From: Chelativorans xinjiangensis
GTDB taxonomy: Bacteria > Pseudomonadota > Alphaproteobacteria > Rhizobiales > Rhizobiaceae
Reading direction: 5' to 3'
Length of the DNA stretch: 64,000 nt
Assembly (NCBI RefSeq): GCF_009812055.1
Contig: NZ_WQNH01000022.1
Coordinates: 31,351 to 95,350, forward strand
Every line of letters begins with the position of its first letter. Within the stretch, counting starts at the first letter, position 1. Positions 37,243-46,545 of this stretch are shown in pieces. The notes beneath the pieces were generated by a model. The model had not been told where the DNA came from, did not search any database, and was given only the letters and a program-made list of their open reading frames with translations. The translations under genes and the position numbers were made by a program.

Positions 37243-38007
37243 ATGCAGCAGCCCCTCGTTGCCGTCTCGACGGATGTGAAGGACTTCGAGAACTACACGT
37301 GGCACGCCGTGCCGGAGCAGTATCTGGAGGCGGTGTTGTCGGCCGCCGGCGTGCTGCCGGTGCTGGTGCCTTCCTTCGGCGACAGGCTCGATCTCGACGC
37401 GCTTCTGGCCTCGGTCGACGGGGTGATGCTGACGGGTTCGAAGTCGAACGTGCATCCTTCCCACTACGGCGGCGAGGCGGGCGACAGGCACGGCCCCTAC
37501 GACGAACGCCGCGACGCCACGACGCTGCCGCTCATCCGCAAGGCGATCGAGAAGGGTGTGCCGCTGCTCGCCATCTGCCGTGGCATCCAGGAATTGAACG
37601 TCGCGCTGGGCGGGTCGCTCGCCGGCGAAATCCAGGAGCGCGAGGGGGCGCTGGACCATCGGGCGCCGGAGAGCCCCTCCCAGGACGAGCGCTTCGCCAT
37701 CCGCCACCCGGTGGCCATCAAGCCGGGAGGGTGCCTTGCCGGCGTGTTCGGTGCCGGCGAGATCAAGGTGAACTCGGTGCACCGGCAGGGCGTCGACCGG
37801 CTCGGCCCCAACCTCAAGGTGGAGGCGACGGCGCCGGACGGCACGGTCGAGGCGGTGTCGGTGGTCGGTGCGCCGGCCTTCGCCGTCGGCGTGCAATGGC
37901 ATCCCGAATACTGGGCGGCGAGCGACAGCGCCTCCAAGCGCATCTTCGCGGCCTTCGGGGATGCCGTGCGCGCCCATCAGGCGGCGCGGGCAATCGCGGC
38001 CGAGTGA
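37243..38007 (+). CDS. Class I glutamine amidotransferase-like hydrolase (peptidase C26, gamma-Glu-GABA hydrolase type)
   Basis: A 254-residue protein starting MQQPLVAVSTDV behind a GGAAGGAAA site. Nucleophile elbow LLAICRGIQELNVALGGSL (Cys near 109), then VNSVHRQGVDRLG, and the catalytic HPE in VQWHPEYW near 215-220. Spacing matches gamma-glutamyl-gamma-aminobutyrate hydrolase, which releases GABA in putrescine breakdown. No other putrescine genes are nearby, so another gamma-glutamyl substrate is possible. Confidence 0.88.
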   Translation: MQQPLVAVSTDVKDFENYTWHAVPEQYLEAVLSAAGVLPVLVPSFGDRLDLDALLASVDGVMLTGSKSNVHPSHYGGEAGDRHGPYDERRDATTLPLIRKAIEKGVPLLAICRGIQELNVALGGSLAGEIQEREGALDHRAPESPSQDERFAIRHPVAIKPGGCLAGVFGAGEIKVNSVHRQGVDRLGPNLKVEATAPDGTVEAVSVVGAPAFAVGVQWHPEYWAASDSASKRIFAAFGDAVRAHQAARAIAAE

Positions 38008-38012
38008 GGACC

Positions 38013-38411
38013 TTACTTCACGGTGAGCGCCATCAGCGGTGCGGCGGGGCGGAGTGATTCGTAGGCGACGCCGTCGGCTGCGTAGAACTCGGCGATGACG
38101 CGGCCGTCCGCCGCTTCGAAGGCGACATCGCCGTCCGCGCCCTCTTGCCAATAGCGCGCTTGGCTCAACTGCGGCGTCAGCAGGATGCAGTCGGCCGCCA
38201 GTTCGATCTCCGCACGGCCGGTGCCGGCGGCCCTGCCCTTGGCGATGGTGCAACTCCCCTCGCGTCCGGCGACGCTCAACCGGTAGTGGGGGAGCGATCC
38301 GGGGCGTTCCTGCATCGACGGGTCGACCGCCGCGGCCCCTTCGCGGTCGAACGCCACGAAGGGAAGCGCGCCCAGTCCCATGACGACCAGTCCGGCAACG
38401 ACCGATTTCAT
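38013..38411 (-). CDS. Small exported protein, AprI/Inh-like
   Basis: A 132-residue protein, start at MKSVVAGLVVMGLGALPFVAF (signal or anchor). The rest contains one cysteine pair (GSCTIAKG and ADCILLTP) and a beta pattern YWQEGADGDVAFEAADGRVIAEFYA that resembles the beta-barrel metalloprotease-inhibitor family Inh. The similarity is by eye and weak. It is convergent with the amidotransferase gene, with 5 bases between stops. Confidence 0.55.
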   Translation of the reverse strand: MKSVVAGLVVMGLGALPFVAFDREGAAAVDPSMQERPGSLPHYRLSVAGREGSCTIAKGRAAGTGRAEIELAADCILLTPQLSQARYWQEGADGDVAFEAADGRVIAEFYAADGVAYESLRPAAPLMALTVK

Positions 38412-38516
38412 GTGCTCGTCCCTCTGCCCCGCCCCTCCGCGGATGAATGCCAAAAGGGCATCATTGCCGGCAAAGGTTAACGCAAGCTTGCCCGGCCGCC
38501 CCGCGTTCGCCGGCCC

Positions 38517-39494
38517 CTACCCCCCACTCCGCACATGCGCCGTCTCGGGCACGGGGGTCAGCGCCTCGCCCTTCGTGAACCAGGCGATGAGGTTGTCGAC
38601 CATCAGATCGGCCATGGCCTGGCGTGTATGCACCGAGGCCGAACCGACATGGGGCAGCAGGCAGGCGTTCTCGCGGGCGAGAAGCGCCTCGGGCACGTTC
38701 GGCTCGTCAGCGAAGACGTCGAGGCCGGCGGCGAGGATGGTCCCGTTGCCGAGCGCCTCGGCAAGGGCAGCCTCGTCCACCGCGCTGCCGCGACCGACAT
38801 TGACGAAGACGCCGTTGGCGCCGAGCGCGGCGAACACCTCGGCATTGATCGCCTTCTCCGTCGCCGCCCCTCCCGGTGCCACCGAGATCAGCGTATCGAC
38901 GGCCTGTGCGAGGGAAAGAAGGGTCGGGTGGTATTCGTAGTCGACGCCTTCGACCTGGCGCCGGTTGTGATAGCTGACGGGCAGGCCGAAAGCCTCGATG
39001 CGCCGCGCGATGGCACGGCCGATGCGCCCGAGACCGAAGATGCCGACGCTGCGCCCGCGCAGCGTGCCCCGCGTCAGCGGATACGGCCCCTCGGCGCGCC
39101 AGCGCCCCGCGCGCAGGTAGCTTTCCGCCTTCGGTAATTCGCGCACCGTGTTGATGAGCAGGCCGATGGCGGTGTCCGCCACCTCCTCCGTCAGGACATC
39201 CGGCGTGTTGGTGACCATGACATTCCTGGTGCCCGCATGGGCCGCGTCCACGCCGTCGTAGCCGACGCCGAAATTGGCGATGATCCGCAGATTGGGGAGC
39301 GCGTCGATGAAGGCAGCATTGATGACCGTCGCCGAGGCGATCCCGGCCACGGACTGCTTCATCTCTTCCGTCAGAAGCGCCGGGTCGGCCTTGTCGATCC
39401 TGACAAGCCGGAAACGCTCCTCGATGCGGCCCACCGGATGGGCGGGCATCTTTCCCGGCACGAGGATCGTTTTATCTGCGCGCATCTCACTCAT
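38517..39494 (-). CDS. D-2-hydroxyacid dehydrogenase (glyoxylate/hydroxypyruvate reductase-like)
   Basis: A 325-residue NAD(P) enzyme, start fixed at MSEMRADKTILVPG by the AGGAGGT before it. NAD fold VGIFGLGRIGRAIARRIEAFG near 150, NRRQ after strand 2 suggesting NADP, catalytic VNVGRGSAVDEAAL (Arg near 240), the DVFADEPNVP Glu and the LLPHVGSAS His. This is the 2-hydroxyacid dehydrogenase family; glyoxylate or hydroxypyruvate is the probable substrate. Confidence 0.9.
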   Translation of the reverse strand: MSEMRADKTILVPGKMPAHPVGRIEERFRLVRIDKADPALLTEEMKQSVAGIASATVINAAFIDALPNLRIIANFGVGYDGVDAAHAGTRNVMVTNTPDVLTEEVADTAIGLLINTVRELPKAESYLRAGRWRAEGPYPLTRGTLRGRSVGIFGLGRIGRAIARRIEAFGLPVSYHNRRQVEGVDYEYHPTLLSLAQAVDTLISVAPGGAATEKAINAEVFAALGANGVFVNVGRGSAVDEAALAEALGNGTILAAGLDVFADEPNVPEALLARENACLLPHVGSASVHTRQAMADLMVDNLIAWFTKGEALTPVPETAHVRSGG

Positions 39495-40171
39495 CGGCAC
39501 CTCCTTGTTCGCTTCGCGCGCACGGTAGGCGCTGGGGCGAGGATTGTGAAGTGGAACCGGCGAGCGCCATCGTTGCCACGCCCGCTTTCGCGTCTGGCCA
39601 TTGACCCTTCGACTGTTCGACAAGCTCACAGCTCAGGGTGGGAAGCGGGGCGCGTCTTCGGCACCGCAGGAGGCGCTTTGGGGGCGCCTCAAATTAGGCG
39701 CGTCCAACGCGCCCCACCGGAGTCTGTCCCGACGGTCGGCCGGTCACTCGGGCCTTTCTCCTTCCCGGCCGCACCCGATTGGGGGCTTAGCCGGGCCGGA
39801 CGAGAAGCCCTGGCGGCTTCTCCGCAATGCCGGCAACGCTGTCACCCAGCGCTCCCGGCACCGCCGGCCTGTCGCGGGCCCTCAGGCCTCCGGATACCGA
39901 GCCCGAAGGGAGAGGTCTCCGCCGCCCTCCCGAACACCCGGTGCGCATCCGGTTCCCGCGAGAGCGATGGCAAGGATTGTACGGGCGGGCTGGGCAGGGG
40001 GGCGTATTTTCCTGCGAAAAAAGTTGGAGAAATTATTCCGAAGCGAGGGAAAACAATGGGTTGGTTGGGAAGAAAAAATCTTTGTCGCCACATTTTATCC
40101 CCGCGCAGGCGAGGCATCGCCGGCTGAGGTGAAGGGCGCCCGCCGCCTTTCCAACGCGCGTCATCCCTACC

Positions 40172-40207
40172 CGCGCGCGTCATCCCACTTCCGGGATGAC
40201 GCGCGCG
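40172..40207. repeat. CG-alternating hairpin
   Basis: CGCGCGCGTCATCCC and GGGATGACGCGCGCG form a perfect 15-bp stem with a 6-base loop, next to a second partial copy of CGCGTCATCCC at 40157-40167. It shares its core with the nested repeat at 17488-17600. Confidence 0.7.
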
Positions 40208-40295
40208 CGGGTGGGGTGGGGATGGGCACGTAGTACGCACATGTCGCCGCGGCCGGAATGACGCGCGGGTGGTGGGTTTCTTTGAAATGCCGGCG

Positions 40296-40473
40296 CCCGT
40301 CGCCACCACCCCCCTCCGCCTGCCGGCACCTCCCCCACAAGGGGGGAGGAAAGCCGTCGCGGCGGCCTTCGCCAATCGCCAGCGTTGCAGAAGAAGCGCC
40401 GGAGCGAGCGGCCAGCCTTCCTCCCCCCTTGTGAGGGAGGTGCCGGCAGGCGGAGGGGGGTGGTGGCGACGGG
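40296..40473. repeat. Palindromic intergenic repeat, family 1, copy B
   Basis: About 178 bases; outer arms CCCGTCGCCACCACC and its complement, inner arms CCGCCTGCCGGCACCTCCC. The central module (TTCGCCAATCGCC, GAAGCGCCGGAGCGAGCGG) is shared with copies A, C and D, while the arms here read GGCACCTCC where A and C read GGACATCTCC. Confidence 0.9.
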
Positions 40474-40679
40474 TGACGGCATTTTCGACTGGCGGGCAGT
40501 GGTGTTTTTCAATTGACCTTGCCCGCCGAAAAGCAAAACACTTTCCTTTCGCATCCCATCACCGGCCCCTCGACGATTGCCTTGCGGCGGTGGATATGCA
40601 TATTTGTTTCGGAGCTCGAAAAAAATGATCGGTGCGCTGTCCGGTCACTTCGGAGGAAGGCAGCGCGGGAGGAAATTGC

Positions 40680-42134
40680 ATGTATCTCGGTCTCGACCTT
40701 GGCACATCCGGGGTGAAGGCGCTTATCATCGACGATGCGCAGAAGGTGGTTGCTTCCGCGACGGGTGCATTGGAGGTCTCGCGGCCGCACGCGGGATGGT
40801 CCGAGCAGGACCCGGCGCATTGGATCCGCGCGACGGAAGAGGCGCTGGCGGCGCTTCAAATGTCTCACGGCGAGGCGCTGGCGGCGGTGAAGGGCATCGG
40901 CCTTTCGGGCCAGATGCACGGGGCGACGCTGCTGGATGACACCGACAAGCCCTTGCGGCCCTGCATCCTCTGGAACGACACGCGCAGCCACGAGGAGGCG
41001 GCCGCGCTCGACGCCGATCCGCGCTTCCGCAGGATCACCGGCAACATCGTCTTCCCCGGCTTCACGGCGCCAAAACTCGCTTGGGTGAAGCGCCATGAGC
41101 CGGAGATTTTCGCGGCGACGAAGAAGGTGCTCCTGCCCAAGGATTTCCTGCGTCTGTGGCTGACGGGCGAGCATATTTCGGAAATGTCGGATTCGGCCGG
41201 CACGGCCTGGCTGGACGTGGAAAAGCGGCGCTGGTCGCCGGACCTGCTGGCGGCATTGGGGCTTGACGAGAGCCATATGCCGCGCCTTGTGGAGGGCACG
41301 GAGAAGGCCGGCACGCTGCGCCCCACGCTTGCCGGGCGCTGGGGCATGGGCGCGAATGTGACGGTCGCCGGCGGTGCGGGCGACAACGCGGCGTCCGCCT
41401 GCGGCGCCGGCACGGTGAAGCCGGGGGCGGCGTTCGTCTCGCTCGGCACGTCGGGCGTATTGTTCGCCGCCAACGGCGCCTATCTGCCCAACCCGGAAAG
41501 CGCCGTGCACACGTTCTGCCATGCCCTGCCGGATACTTGGCATCAGATGGGGGTCATCCTTTCGGCCACCGATTCGCTGAACTGGCTGGCCGGCATCACC
41601 GGCGCCGACCCCGCCGAGCTGACGGGCGAACTCGGCGACGAACTGAAGGCGCCCACGGGGGTGACCTTCCTGCCCTACCTTTCCGGCGAGCGCACGCCGC
41701 ACAACGACGCGGTCATCCGCGGCAGCCTCGTTGGCCTGGCGCACCGGACCGACCGCGCCGCCCTCACCCAGGCCGTGGTGGAGGGCGTCGCCTTCGCCTT
41801 CCGCGACAGCCTGGAAGCGTTGAAAAAGGCCGGCACGGAGCTTACCCGCGTCACGGCGATCGGCGGCGGCTCGCGCTCTTCCTACTGGCTGAAGGCCATC
41901 GCCACGGCGCTTGAACTGCCCGTCGACGTGCCGGCCGAGGGCGATTTCGGCGCCGCCTTCGGCGCGGCCCGCCTCGGCCTTATCGCCGCGGAGGGCGCCG
42001 ACCCGCTCTCCGTCTGCACGCCGCCGGCGGTCTCCACCACCGTGGAGCCCGACGCGGCACTGACACCCGCCTATGGGGCGGCGTACCGCCGCTACCGCGA
42101 TCTCTACCCAGCGATACGAGGAGTCTCATCGTGA
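40680..42134 (+). CDS. xylB: Xylulokinase
   Basis: A 484-residue FGGY kinase with start [16 protein letters not shown] and GGGAGG upstream. The phosphate motif [18 protein letters not shown] substrate loop near 78-87, catalytic [12 protein letters not shown] near 235 and C-terminal ATP motif [11 protein letters not shown] near 400 are all present. It phosphorylates D-xylulose. Its stop overlaps the xylA start (GTGA). Confidence 0.96.
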   Translation: MYLGLDLGTSGVKALIIDDAQKVVASATGALEVSRPHAGWSEQDPAHWIRATEEALAALQMSHGEALAAVKGIGLSGQMHGATLLDDTDKPLRPCILWNDTRSHEEAAALDADPRFRRITGNIVFPGFTAPKLAWVKRHEPEIFAATKKVLLPKDFLRLWLTGEHISEMSDSAGTAWLDVEKRRWSPDLLAALGLDESHMPRLVEGTEKAGTLRPTLAGRWGMGANVTVAGGAGDNAASACGAGTVKPGAAFVSLGTSGVLFAANGAYLPNPESAVHTFCHALPDTWHQMGVILSATDSLNWLAGITGADPAELTGELGDELKAPTGVTFLPYLSGERTPHNDAVIRGSLVGLAHRTDRAALTQAVVEGVAFAFRDSLEALKKAGTELTRVTAIGGGSRSSYWLKAIATALELPVDVPAEGDFGAAFGAARLGLIAAEGADPLSVCTPPAVSTTVEPDAALTPAYGAAYRRYRDLYPAIRGVSS

Positions 42135-43441
42135 GCACAGGATTTTTTGGCGACATCAAGCCGGTCGCCTATGAGGGGCCGGACAGCGACAACCCGCTGG
42201 CCTTCCGCCACTACAACCCGAATGAGGAGGTGCTGGGCAAGCGCCTGGAGGACCATCTGCGCTTCGCCGTGTGCTACTGGCACAACTTCGTCTGGCCGGG
42301 CAACGACCCCTTCGGCGGCCAGACCTTCGAGCGGCCGTGGTTCGGCGAGACCATGGAGAAGGCGAAGCTGAAGGCGGACGTGGCCTTCGAGATGTTCCAG
42401 ATCCTCGGTGTGCCCTTCTTCACCTTCCACGACCACGACGTGCGGCCGGAGGGCGAGACCTATTCGGAAAGCGTCTCGCGCCTCAACGAGATGGCCGACT
42501 ACTTGGAGCAGAAGATAGAGAACGGCGGGCCGAAGCTCTTGTGGGGCACGGCGAACCTCTTCTCCAACCGCCGCTTTATGGCGGGCGCGGCCACCAACCC
42601 GGACCCGGACGTCTTTGCCTATGCCGCGGCCACGGTGAAGGCCTGCATGGACGTGACCAAGCGGCTGAATGGCCAGAACTACGTGCTGTGGGGCGGACGC
42701 GAGGGCTACGAGACGCTGCTCAACACGGATATGGGCCGCGAGATGGACCAGCTCGGCCGGTTCCTCTCCATGGTGGTCGACTACAAGCACAAAATAGGTT
42801 TCGAAGGCACGATCCTCATCGAGCCGAAGCCGCAGGAGCCGACGAAGCACCAGTACGATTACGACGTCGCCACCGTCTACGGCTTCCTGAAGCGCTACGG
42901 GCTGGAAGGCGAGGTGAAGGTGAATATCGAGCAGGGGCACGCCATCCTTGCCGGCCACTCCTTCGAGCACGAGCTGGCGCTGGCGGCAAGCCTCGGCATC
43001 CTCGGCTCCATCGACATGAACCGCAACGACTACCAGTCGGGCTGGGACACCGACCAGTTTCCCAACAACGCGCCCGAGGCGGCCCTTGCCTACTACCACG
43101 TGCTGCAGGCGGGCGGCTTTTCCACCGGCGGCACCAATTTCGACGCCAAGCTGCGCCGCCAGTCGCTCGACCCGGAGGACCTGATCGCCGCCCATGTCGG
43201 CGGCATGGACGTGTGCGCGCGGGGGCTGAAGGCGGCAGCACGCATGATCGAGGACAAGGCGCTGAGCGGGCCGCTGGAAGAGCGCTATGCCGGTTGGCAG
43301 GGTGCGGAGGCAAAGGCGATGCTGAAGGGCGAGCGCACGCTGGAGGAGGTTACCGAGCGCGTGGCGCGCGAGGGGCTCGACCCGCAGCCGGTGTCGGGGC
43401 GGCAGGAGAAGCTGGAGAATATCGTCAACCGGTACGTTTGA
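42131..43441 (+). CDS. xylA: Xylose isomerase
   Basis: A 436-residue class II xylose isomerase, GTG start. [16 protein letters not shown] contains the catalytic His and Asp; [15 protein letters not shown] holds the metal Glu; [19 protein letters not shown] and [17 protein letters not shown] supply the second metal site. It is a tetramer in the cytoplasm that converts D-xylose to D-xylulose. It is the last gene of the xylBA pair, and no transporter or XylR lies alongside. Confidence 0.97.
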   Translation: MSTGFFGDIKPVAYEGPDSDNPLAFRHYNPNEEVLGKRLEDHLRFAVCYWHNFVWPGNDPFGGQTFERPWFGETMEKAKLKADVAFEMFQILGVPFFTFHDHDVRPEGETYSESVSRLNEMADYLEQKIENGGPKLLWGTANLFSNRRFMAGAATNPDPDVFAYAAATVKACMDVTKRLNGQNYVLWGGREGYETLLNTDMGREMDQLGRFLSMVVDYKHKIGFEGTILIEPKPQEPTKHQYDYDVATVYGFLKRYGLEGEVKVNIEQGHAILAGHSFEHELALAASLGILGSIDMNRNDYQSGWDTDQFPNNAPEAALAYYHVLQAGGFSTGGTNFDAKLRRQSLDPEDLIAAHVGGMDVCARGLKAAARMIEDKALSGPLEERYAGWQGAEAKAMLKGERTLEEVTERVAREGLDPQPVSGRQEKLENIVNRYV

Positions 43442-43474
43442 GGGGATTGCGTTTAGCTGAATTGGAGGGGCTGA

Positions 43475-43655
43475 CGCCCTTTCGCGCCCCCCTCTGTCCT
43501 GCCGGACATCTCCCCCGCGAGGGGGGAGATTGTGCTGGCCGCTTGCTCCGGCGCTTCTTCTGCGACGTCGACAGTTGGCGAAACCGTCCGCGACGGCCAA
43601 TCTCCCCCCTTGCGGGGGAGATGTCCGGCAGGACAGAGGGGGGCGCGAAAGGGCG
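43475..43655. repeat. Palindromic intergenic repeat, family 1, copy C
   Basis: About 181 bases directly after xylA. Arms CGCCCTTTCGCGCCCCCC... are perfectly inverted at the right end, with inner arms CTGTCCTGCCGGACATCTCC. Orientation of the asymmetric centre is opposite to copies A and B. Together with the unassigned bases 43656-43786 it fills the gap to the next gene and probably ends or stabilises the xyl message. Confidence 0.9.
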
Positions 43656-43786
43656 CCGGCATCTCCGTTCGCCCCTCTCCGCCCCGCAGCCTATTTGTCT
43701 ATAACCCGTCGTCAAATCTTCATCCGAGCGCCTTCATCCAGTCAGGATTGGAAGGCATGAATCATGTCGTGACTCGGAGGCTTAGG

Positions 43787-44017
43787 ATGACTGCTGATAA
43801 GAGAGTGGAAGCGGAGATCGACGCGCTATTGGGGCGTGACGAGACGGCATCCGTTATCGACACGCTATTGGCCATGCCTCGCGTAGAAGCGGCCAACGAT
43901 CCCGACGGTTCGTGGGAGAGGGTCCTGCATGCCCGCCTCCAGGCACGGCTTGCCCGCAAGATGCGGCGGGTGCTGGAAGAGGCACCGGACCGAAAGGGCT
44001 CCAGGAGCGCCGCGTGA
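43787..44017 (+). CDS. Hypothetical small charged protein
   Basis: A 76-residue protein beginning MTADKRVEAEIDALLG, with GGAGG 7 bases upstream; an ATG 10 codons earlier (43757, behind GGAAGG) is also possible. It is alpha-helical and basic at the C-terminus (RLARKMRRVLEEAPDRKGSR). No family is recognised. It ends 14 bases from the convergent IclR gene. Confidence 0.55.
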   Translation: MTADKRVEAEIDALLGRDETASVIDTLLAMPRVEAANDPDGSWERVLHARLQARLARKMRRVLEEAPDRKGSRSAA

Positions 44018-44031
44018 GGGCGCCGGGCGCC

Positions 44032-44829
44032 TTACTGCAGTGCCAGAAAATCCTCGATTTTTGCAGCAGCCTCGATAAGCGGCGGCAGGATGGTCTGGCG
44101 CATCTCCTCGCACGAGAAGCGCGCCGACTGCGTGGAGACGTTGAGGGCGGCGACGATGACTCCCGTTCTGGCCCGCACCGGCACGGCAATCGACCGCAAT
44201 CCCAATTCGAGTTCCTCGTCGACGATGGCGTAGCCTTCCCGCCGGACCTCGGCCACGCGGGCCGCCAGCGCCTGCCGGTCCGTCACCGTCTTGGGCGTGT
44301 TGGCGCGGATCGTCGCCTTTTCCAGAAAACGGGCGAGTTCGGCCGGATCCAGGTCTGAGAGGAGCACCCGGCCCATGGAGGTGCAGTAGGCCGGCAGCCG
44401 CGCCCCGACCGCGAGCGACACCGAGACGATGCGCCGCCCCGCCACGCGGGCGACATAGACGACGTCCTCGCCTTCCAGAACGGCCGCCGAGCAGGATTCG
44501 CCGAGCGCCTGGGAGACCTCGCGCATGATCGGCTCCGCATAGGCCCAGAGCGAGGAGCCGCCGAGCCAGGCGCGGGTGAGCGACAGGAGCTTGGCCGAGA
44601 GCAGGAAATGCCGCCCTTCCTGCCGGGCATAGCCCTCCGCCACCAGGGTGAGCAGCAGCCGGCGGGCGCCGGCGCGCGTCAGCCCCGCCGCCTCCGCCAC
44701 CTCGGTGAGGCGCAGGCCGGAAGGGGCGCCGGCTAGGATTTCGACCACGCCCAGCCCCTTGGCCAGCGATCCGACGAGATCGCGGGCGCCCGGGGTCGCG
44801 CCGTGCATTGACTCGGGTCGGTCGTCCAT
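44032..44829 (-). CDS. IclR-family regulator, PcaR/PobR type
   Basis: A 265-residue protein: N-terminal winged helix (SLAKGLGVVEILAG, LRLTEVAEAAGLTRAGARRLLLTL near 40-62), and an IclR effector domain with SCSAAVLEGEDVVYVARV, AYCTSMGRVLL and GYAIVDEELELGLRSIAVPV. Cys and Arg positions of the effector pocket agree with protocatechuate-pathway regulators. It is divergent from pcaIJF, with a 58-base gap that holds a palindrome. Confidence 0.9.
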   Translation of the reverse strand: MDDRPESMHGATPGARDLVGSLAKGLGVVEILAGAPSGLRLTEVAEAAGLTRAGARRLLLTLVAEGYARQEGRHFLLSAKLLSLTRAWLGGSSLWAYAEPIMREVSQALGESCSAAVLEGEDVVYVARVAGRRIVSVSLAVGARLPAYCTSMGRVLLSDLDPAELARFLEKATIRANTPKTVTDRQALAARVAEVRREGYAIVDEELELGLRSIAVPVRARTGVIVAALNVSTQSARFSCEEMRQTILPPLIEAAAKIEDFLALQ

Positions 44830-44855
44830 CTATCTCTGTATCGCATATAAAACTT

Positions 44856-44874
44856 ATGTTCGCAATACGAACAT
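44856..44874 (+). promoter_or_regulatory. Inverted repeat, candidate IclR/PcaR operator
   Basis: ATGTTCG-CAATA-CGAACAT is a perfect palindrome with 7-bp arms, 13 bases before pcaI and 26 bases before the regulator start. IclR-type regulators of aromatic catabolism bind such GTTCG-CGAAC sites, activating with beta-ketoadipate. Confidence 0.65.
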
Positions 44875-44887
44875 TTGGAGGAGGCGC

Positions 44888-45742
44888 ATGGCACGTTTCA
44901 TGCCGCTCGACGAGGCGGTTCGGGAGAACCTCAAGGACGGCGATACCGCCGCCTTCGAAGGCTTCACGCACCTGATCCCCACCGCCGCCGCCCATGAGGC
45001 GATCCGCCAGGGCTTCAGGGACCTGACGCTGATCCGCATGACGCCGGACGTGGTCTACGACCAGATGATCGGCATGGGGATGGCAAGGAAGCTCATCTTC
45101 TCCTATGCGGGCAACCCCGGCGTCGGGCTTCTGCGCCGGCTGCGCGATGCGGTGGAGAACGGCTGGCCGCGCGCCGTCGAGATCGAGGAGCATTCCCACG
45201 CCGCCATGGCCAACGCCTACGAGGCGGGGGCGGCGGGCCTGCCCTGCGCCGTCTTCCGCGGCTATCGGGGTGCCGAACTGGCGAGGGTCAACCCGAACAT
45301 CAAGAGCGTCATCTGCCCCTTCACCGGCGAGGAGCTGGCCGCCGTGCCGGCGGTGCGGCCGGACGTGACCTTCATCCACGCGCAGAAGGCCGACAGGAAG
45401 GGCAATGTGCTGGTGGAAGGCATCGTCGGCATCCAGAAGGAGGCGGTGCTGGCGGCCAAGCGCGCCGTGGTGACGGTGGAAGAGGTGGTGGAGGATTTCT
45501 CCGGCCTGCATCCCAATCTCTGCGTACTGCCGCATTGGACGGTGACGGCGATCTCGGTGGTGCCCGGCGGGGCGCATCCCTCCTACACCCACGGCTATTA
45601 CGCGCGCGACAACGCCGCCTATCTGGAATGGGACGAGGTGGCCGCCGATCGCGACCGTTTTCGCGGCTGGATGGAGGAGAACGTGATGAAGGCGGGGCCG
45701 GACGACTTCGCCGCCCGCGTGGCCGGGCTGAGGGCGGCGTGA
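44888..45742 (+). CDS. pcaI: 3-oxoadipate CoA-transferase subunit A
   Basis: A 284-residue CoA-transferase alpha subunit (MARFMPLDEAVRENLKDGD), with GGAGGAGG before the ATG. EGFTHLIPTAAAHEAIRQG is the glycine loop region for CoA. With PcaJ it moves CoA from succinyl-CoA to 3-oxoadipate. Context with a PcaR-like regulator and a PcaF thiolase supports this rather than the related acetoacetate or glutaconate transferases. It overlaps pcaJ by one base. Confidence 0.88.
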   Translation: MARFMPLDEAVRENLKDGDTAAFEGFTHLIPTAAAHEAIRQGFRDLTLIRMTPDVVYDQMIGMGMARKLIFSYAGNPGVGLLRRLRDAVENGWPRAVEIEEHSHAAMANAYEAGAAGLPCAVFRGYRGAELARVNPNIKSVICPFTGEELAAVPAVRPDVTFIHAQKADRKGNVLVEGIVGIQKEAVLAAKRAVVTVEEVVEDFSGLHPNLCVLPHWTVTAISVVPGGAHPSYTHGYYARDNAAYLEWDEVAADRDRFRGWMEENVMKAGPDDFAARVAGLRAA

Positions 45743-46545
45743 TGGGCGACTTCACCCCCAACGAGATGATGACCATCGCCGCCTCGCGGGCGCTGACCAG
45801 CCAGGACGTATGCTTCGTCGGCATCGGCGCGCCGTCCGCCGCCTGCAACGTCGCCCGCCTCACGCATGCGCCCGACATCACGCTGATCTACGAATCGGGC
45901 ACCATCGGCACGGCGCCCGACGTCTTACCGCTGTCGATCGGCGACGGCGAACTGTGCGACACCGCGCTCACCACCGTGCCGGTGCCGGAGATGTTCCGCT
46001 ACTGGCTGCAGGGCGGGCGCATCACCATCGGCTTCCTGGGGGCGGCCCAGCTCGACAAATACGGCAACATCAACACCACCGTCGTCGGCGACTACGAGAA
46101 GCCGAAGGTGCGGCTGCCCGGCGGCGGCGGCGCGCCGGAGATCGCCACCTCGTCGGGCGAGGTCTATATCACCATGGCGCAGTCGAAGCGCGGCATGGTC
46201 GAAAGAATAGACTTCTACACCTCCTTCGGCCATGGCGAGGGCGGCGACCACAGGAAGAGGCTCGGCATCAAGACGAAGGGGCCGACGCTGCTCATCACTG
46301 ACCTTGCCATCTGGAAGCCGGATCCGGAGACGAAGGAGTTCACCGTGGTCTCGCTGCATCCGGGGGTGACGCGCGAGATGGTGCAGGAAACCTGCGGGTG
46401 GAAGGTGAAATTCGCCGAAAAGCTGGAGGAAACGCCGCCGCCGACCGTGCTCGAATTATCGACGCTGCGCGACCTGAAAGCCCGCACCGATGCCGCGCAC
46501 AAGGGCGGCGCCCCGGCCGCCAAGAGAGGAGCGAAGGATGGCTGA
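45742..46545 (+). CDS. pcaJ: 3-oxoadipate CoA-transferase subunit B
   Basis: A 267-residue beta subunit. The catalytic Glu lies in LIYESGTIG near residue 55; IGFLGAAQLDKYGNINTTVVGDY is the conserved CoA loop. The tail after residue 240 is a short charged extension. It overlaps pcaF by 8 bases. Confidence 0.9.
   Translation: MGDFTPNEMMTIAASRALTSQDVCFVGIGAPSAACNVARLTHAPDITLIYESGTIGTAPDVLPLSIGDGELCDTALTTVPVPEMFRYWLQGGRITIGFLGAAQLDKYGNINTTVVGDYEKPKVRLPGGGGAPEIATSSGEVYITMAQSKRGMVERIDFYTSFGHGEGGDHRKRLGIKTKGPTLLITDLAIWKPDPETKEFTVVSLHPGVTREMVQETCGWKVKFAEKLEETPPPTVLELSTLRDLKARTDAAHKGGAPAAKRGAKDG

Larger units (their letters stand above)
39495..40679. other. Long gene-free region with stacked repeats
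   Basis: 1185 bases without a supported gene. From left: a GC-rich stretch with short palindromes such as GGGGCGC/GCGCCCC (39640-39720) and no coding signal, an AT-richer segment at 40015-40110, a CATCCC/GGGATG hairpin at 40172-40207, repeat family 1 copy B at 40296-40473, then the xylB promoter region. A TTGACC at about 40512 could be a -35 element. No RNA gene or full insertion sequence is recognisable. Confidence 0.6.
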
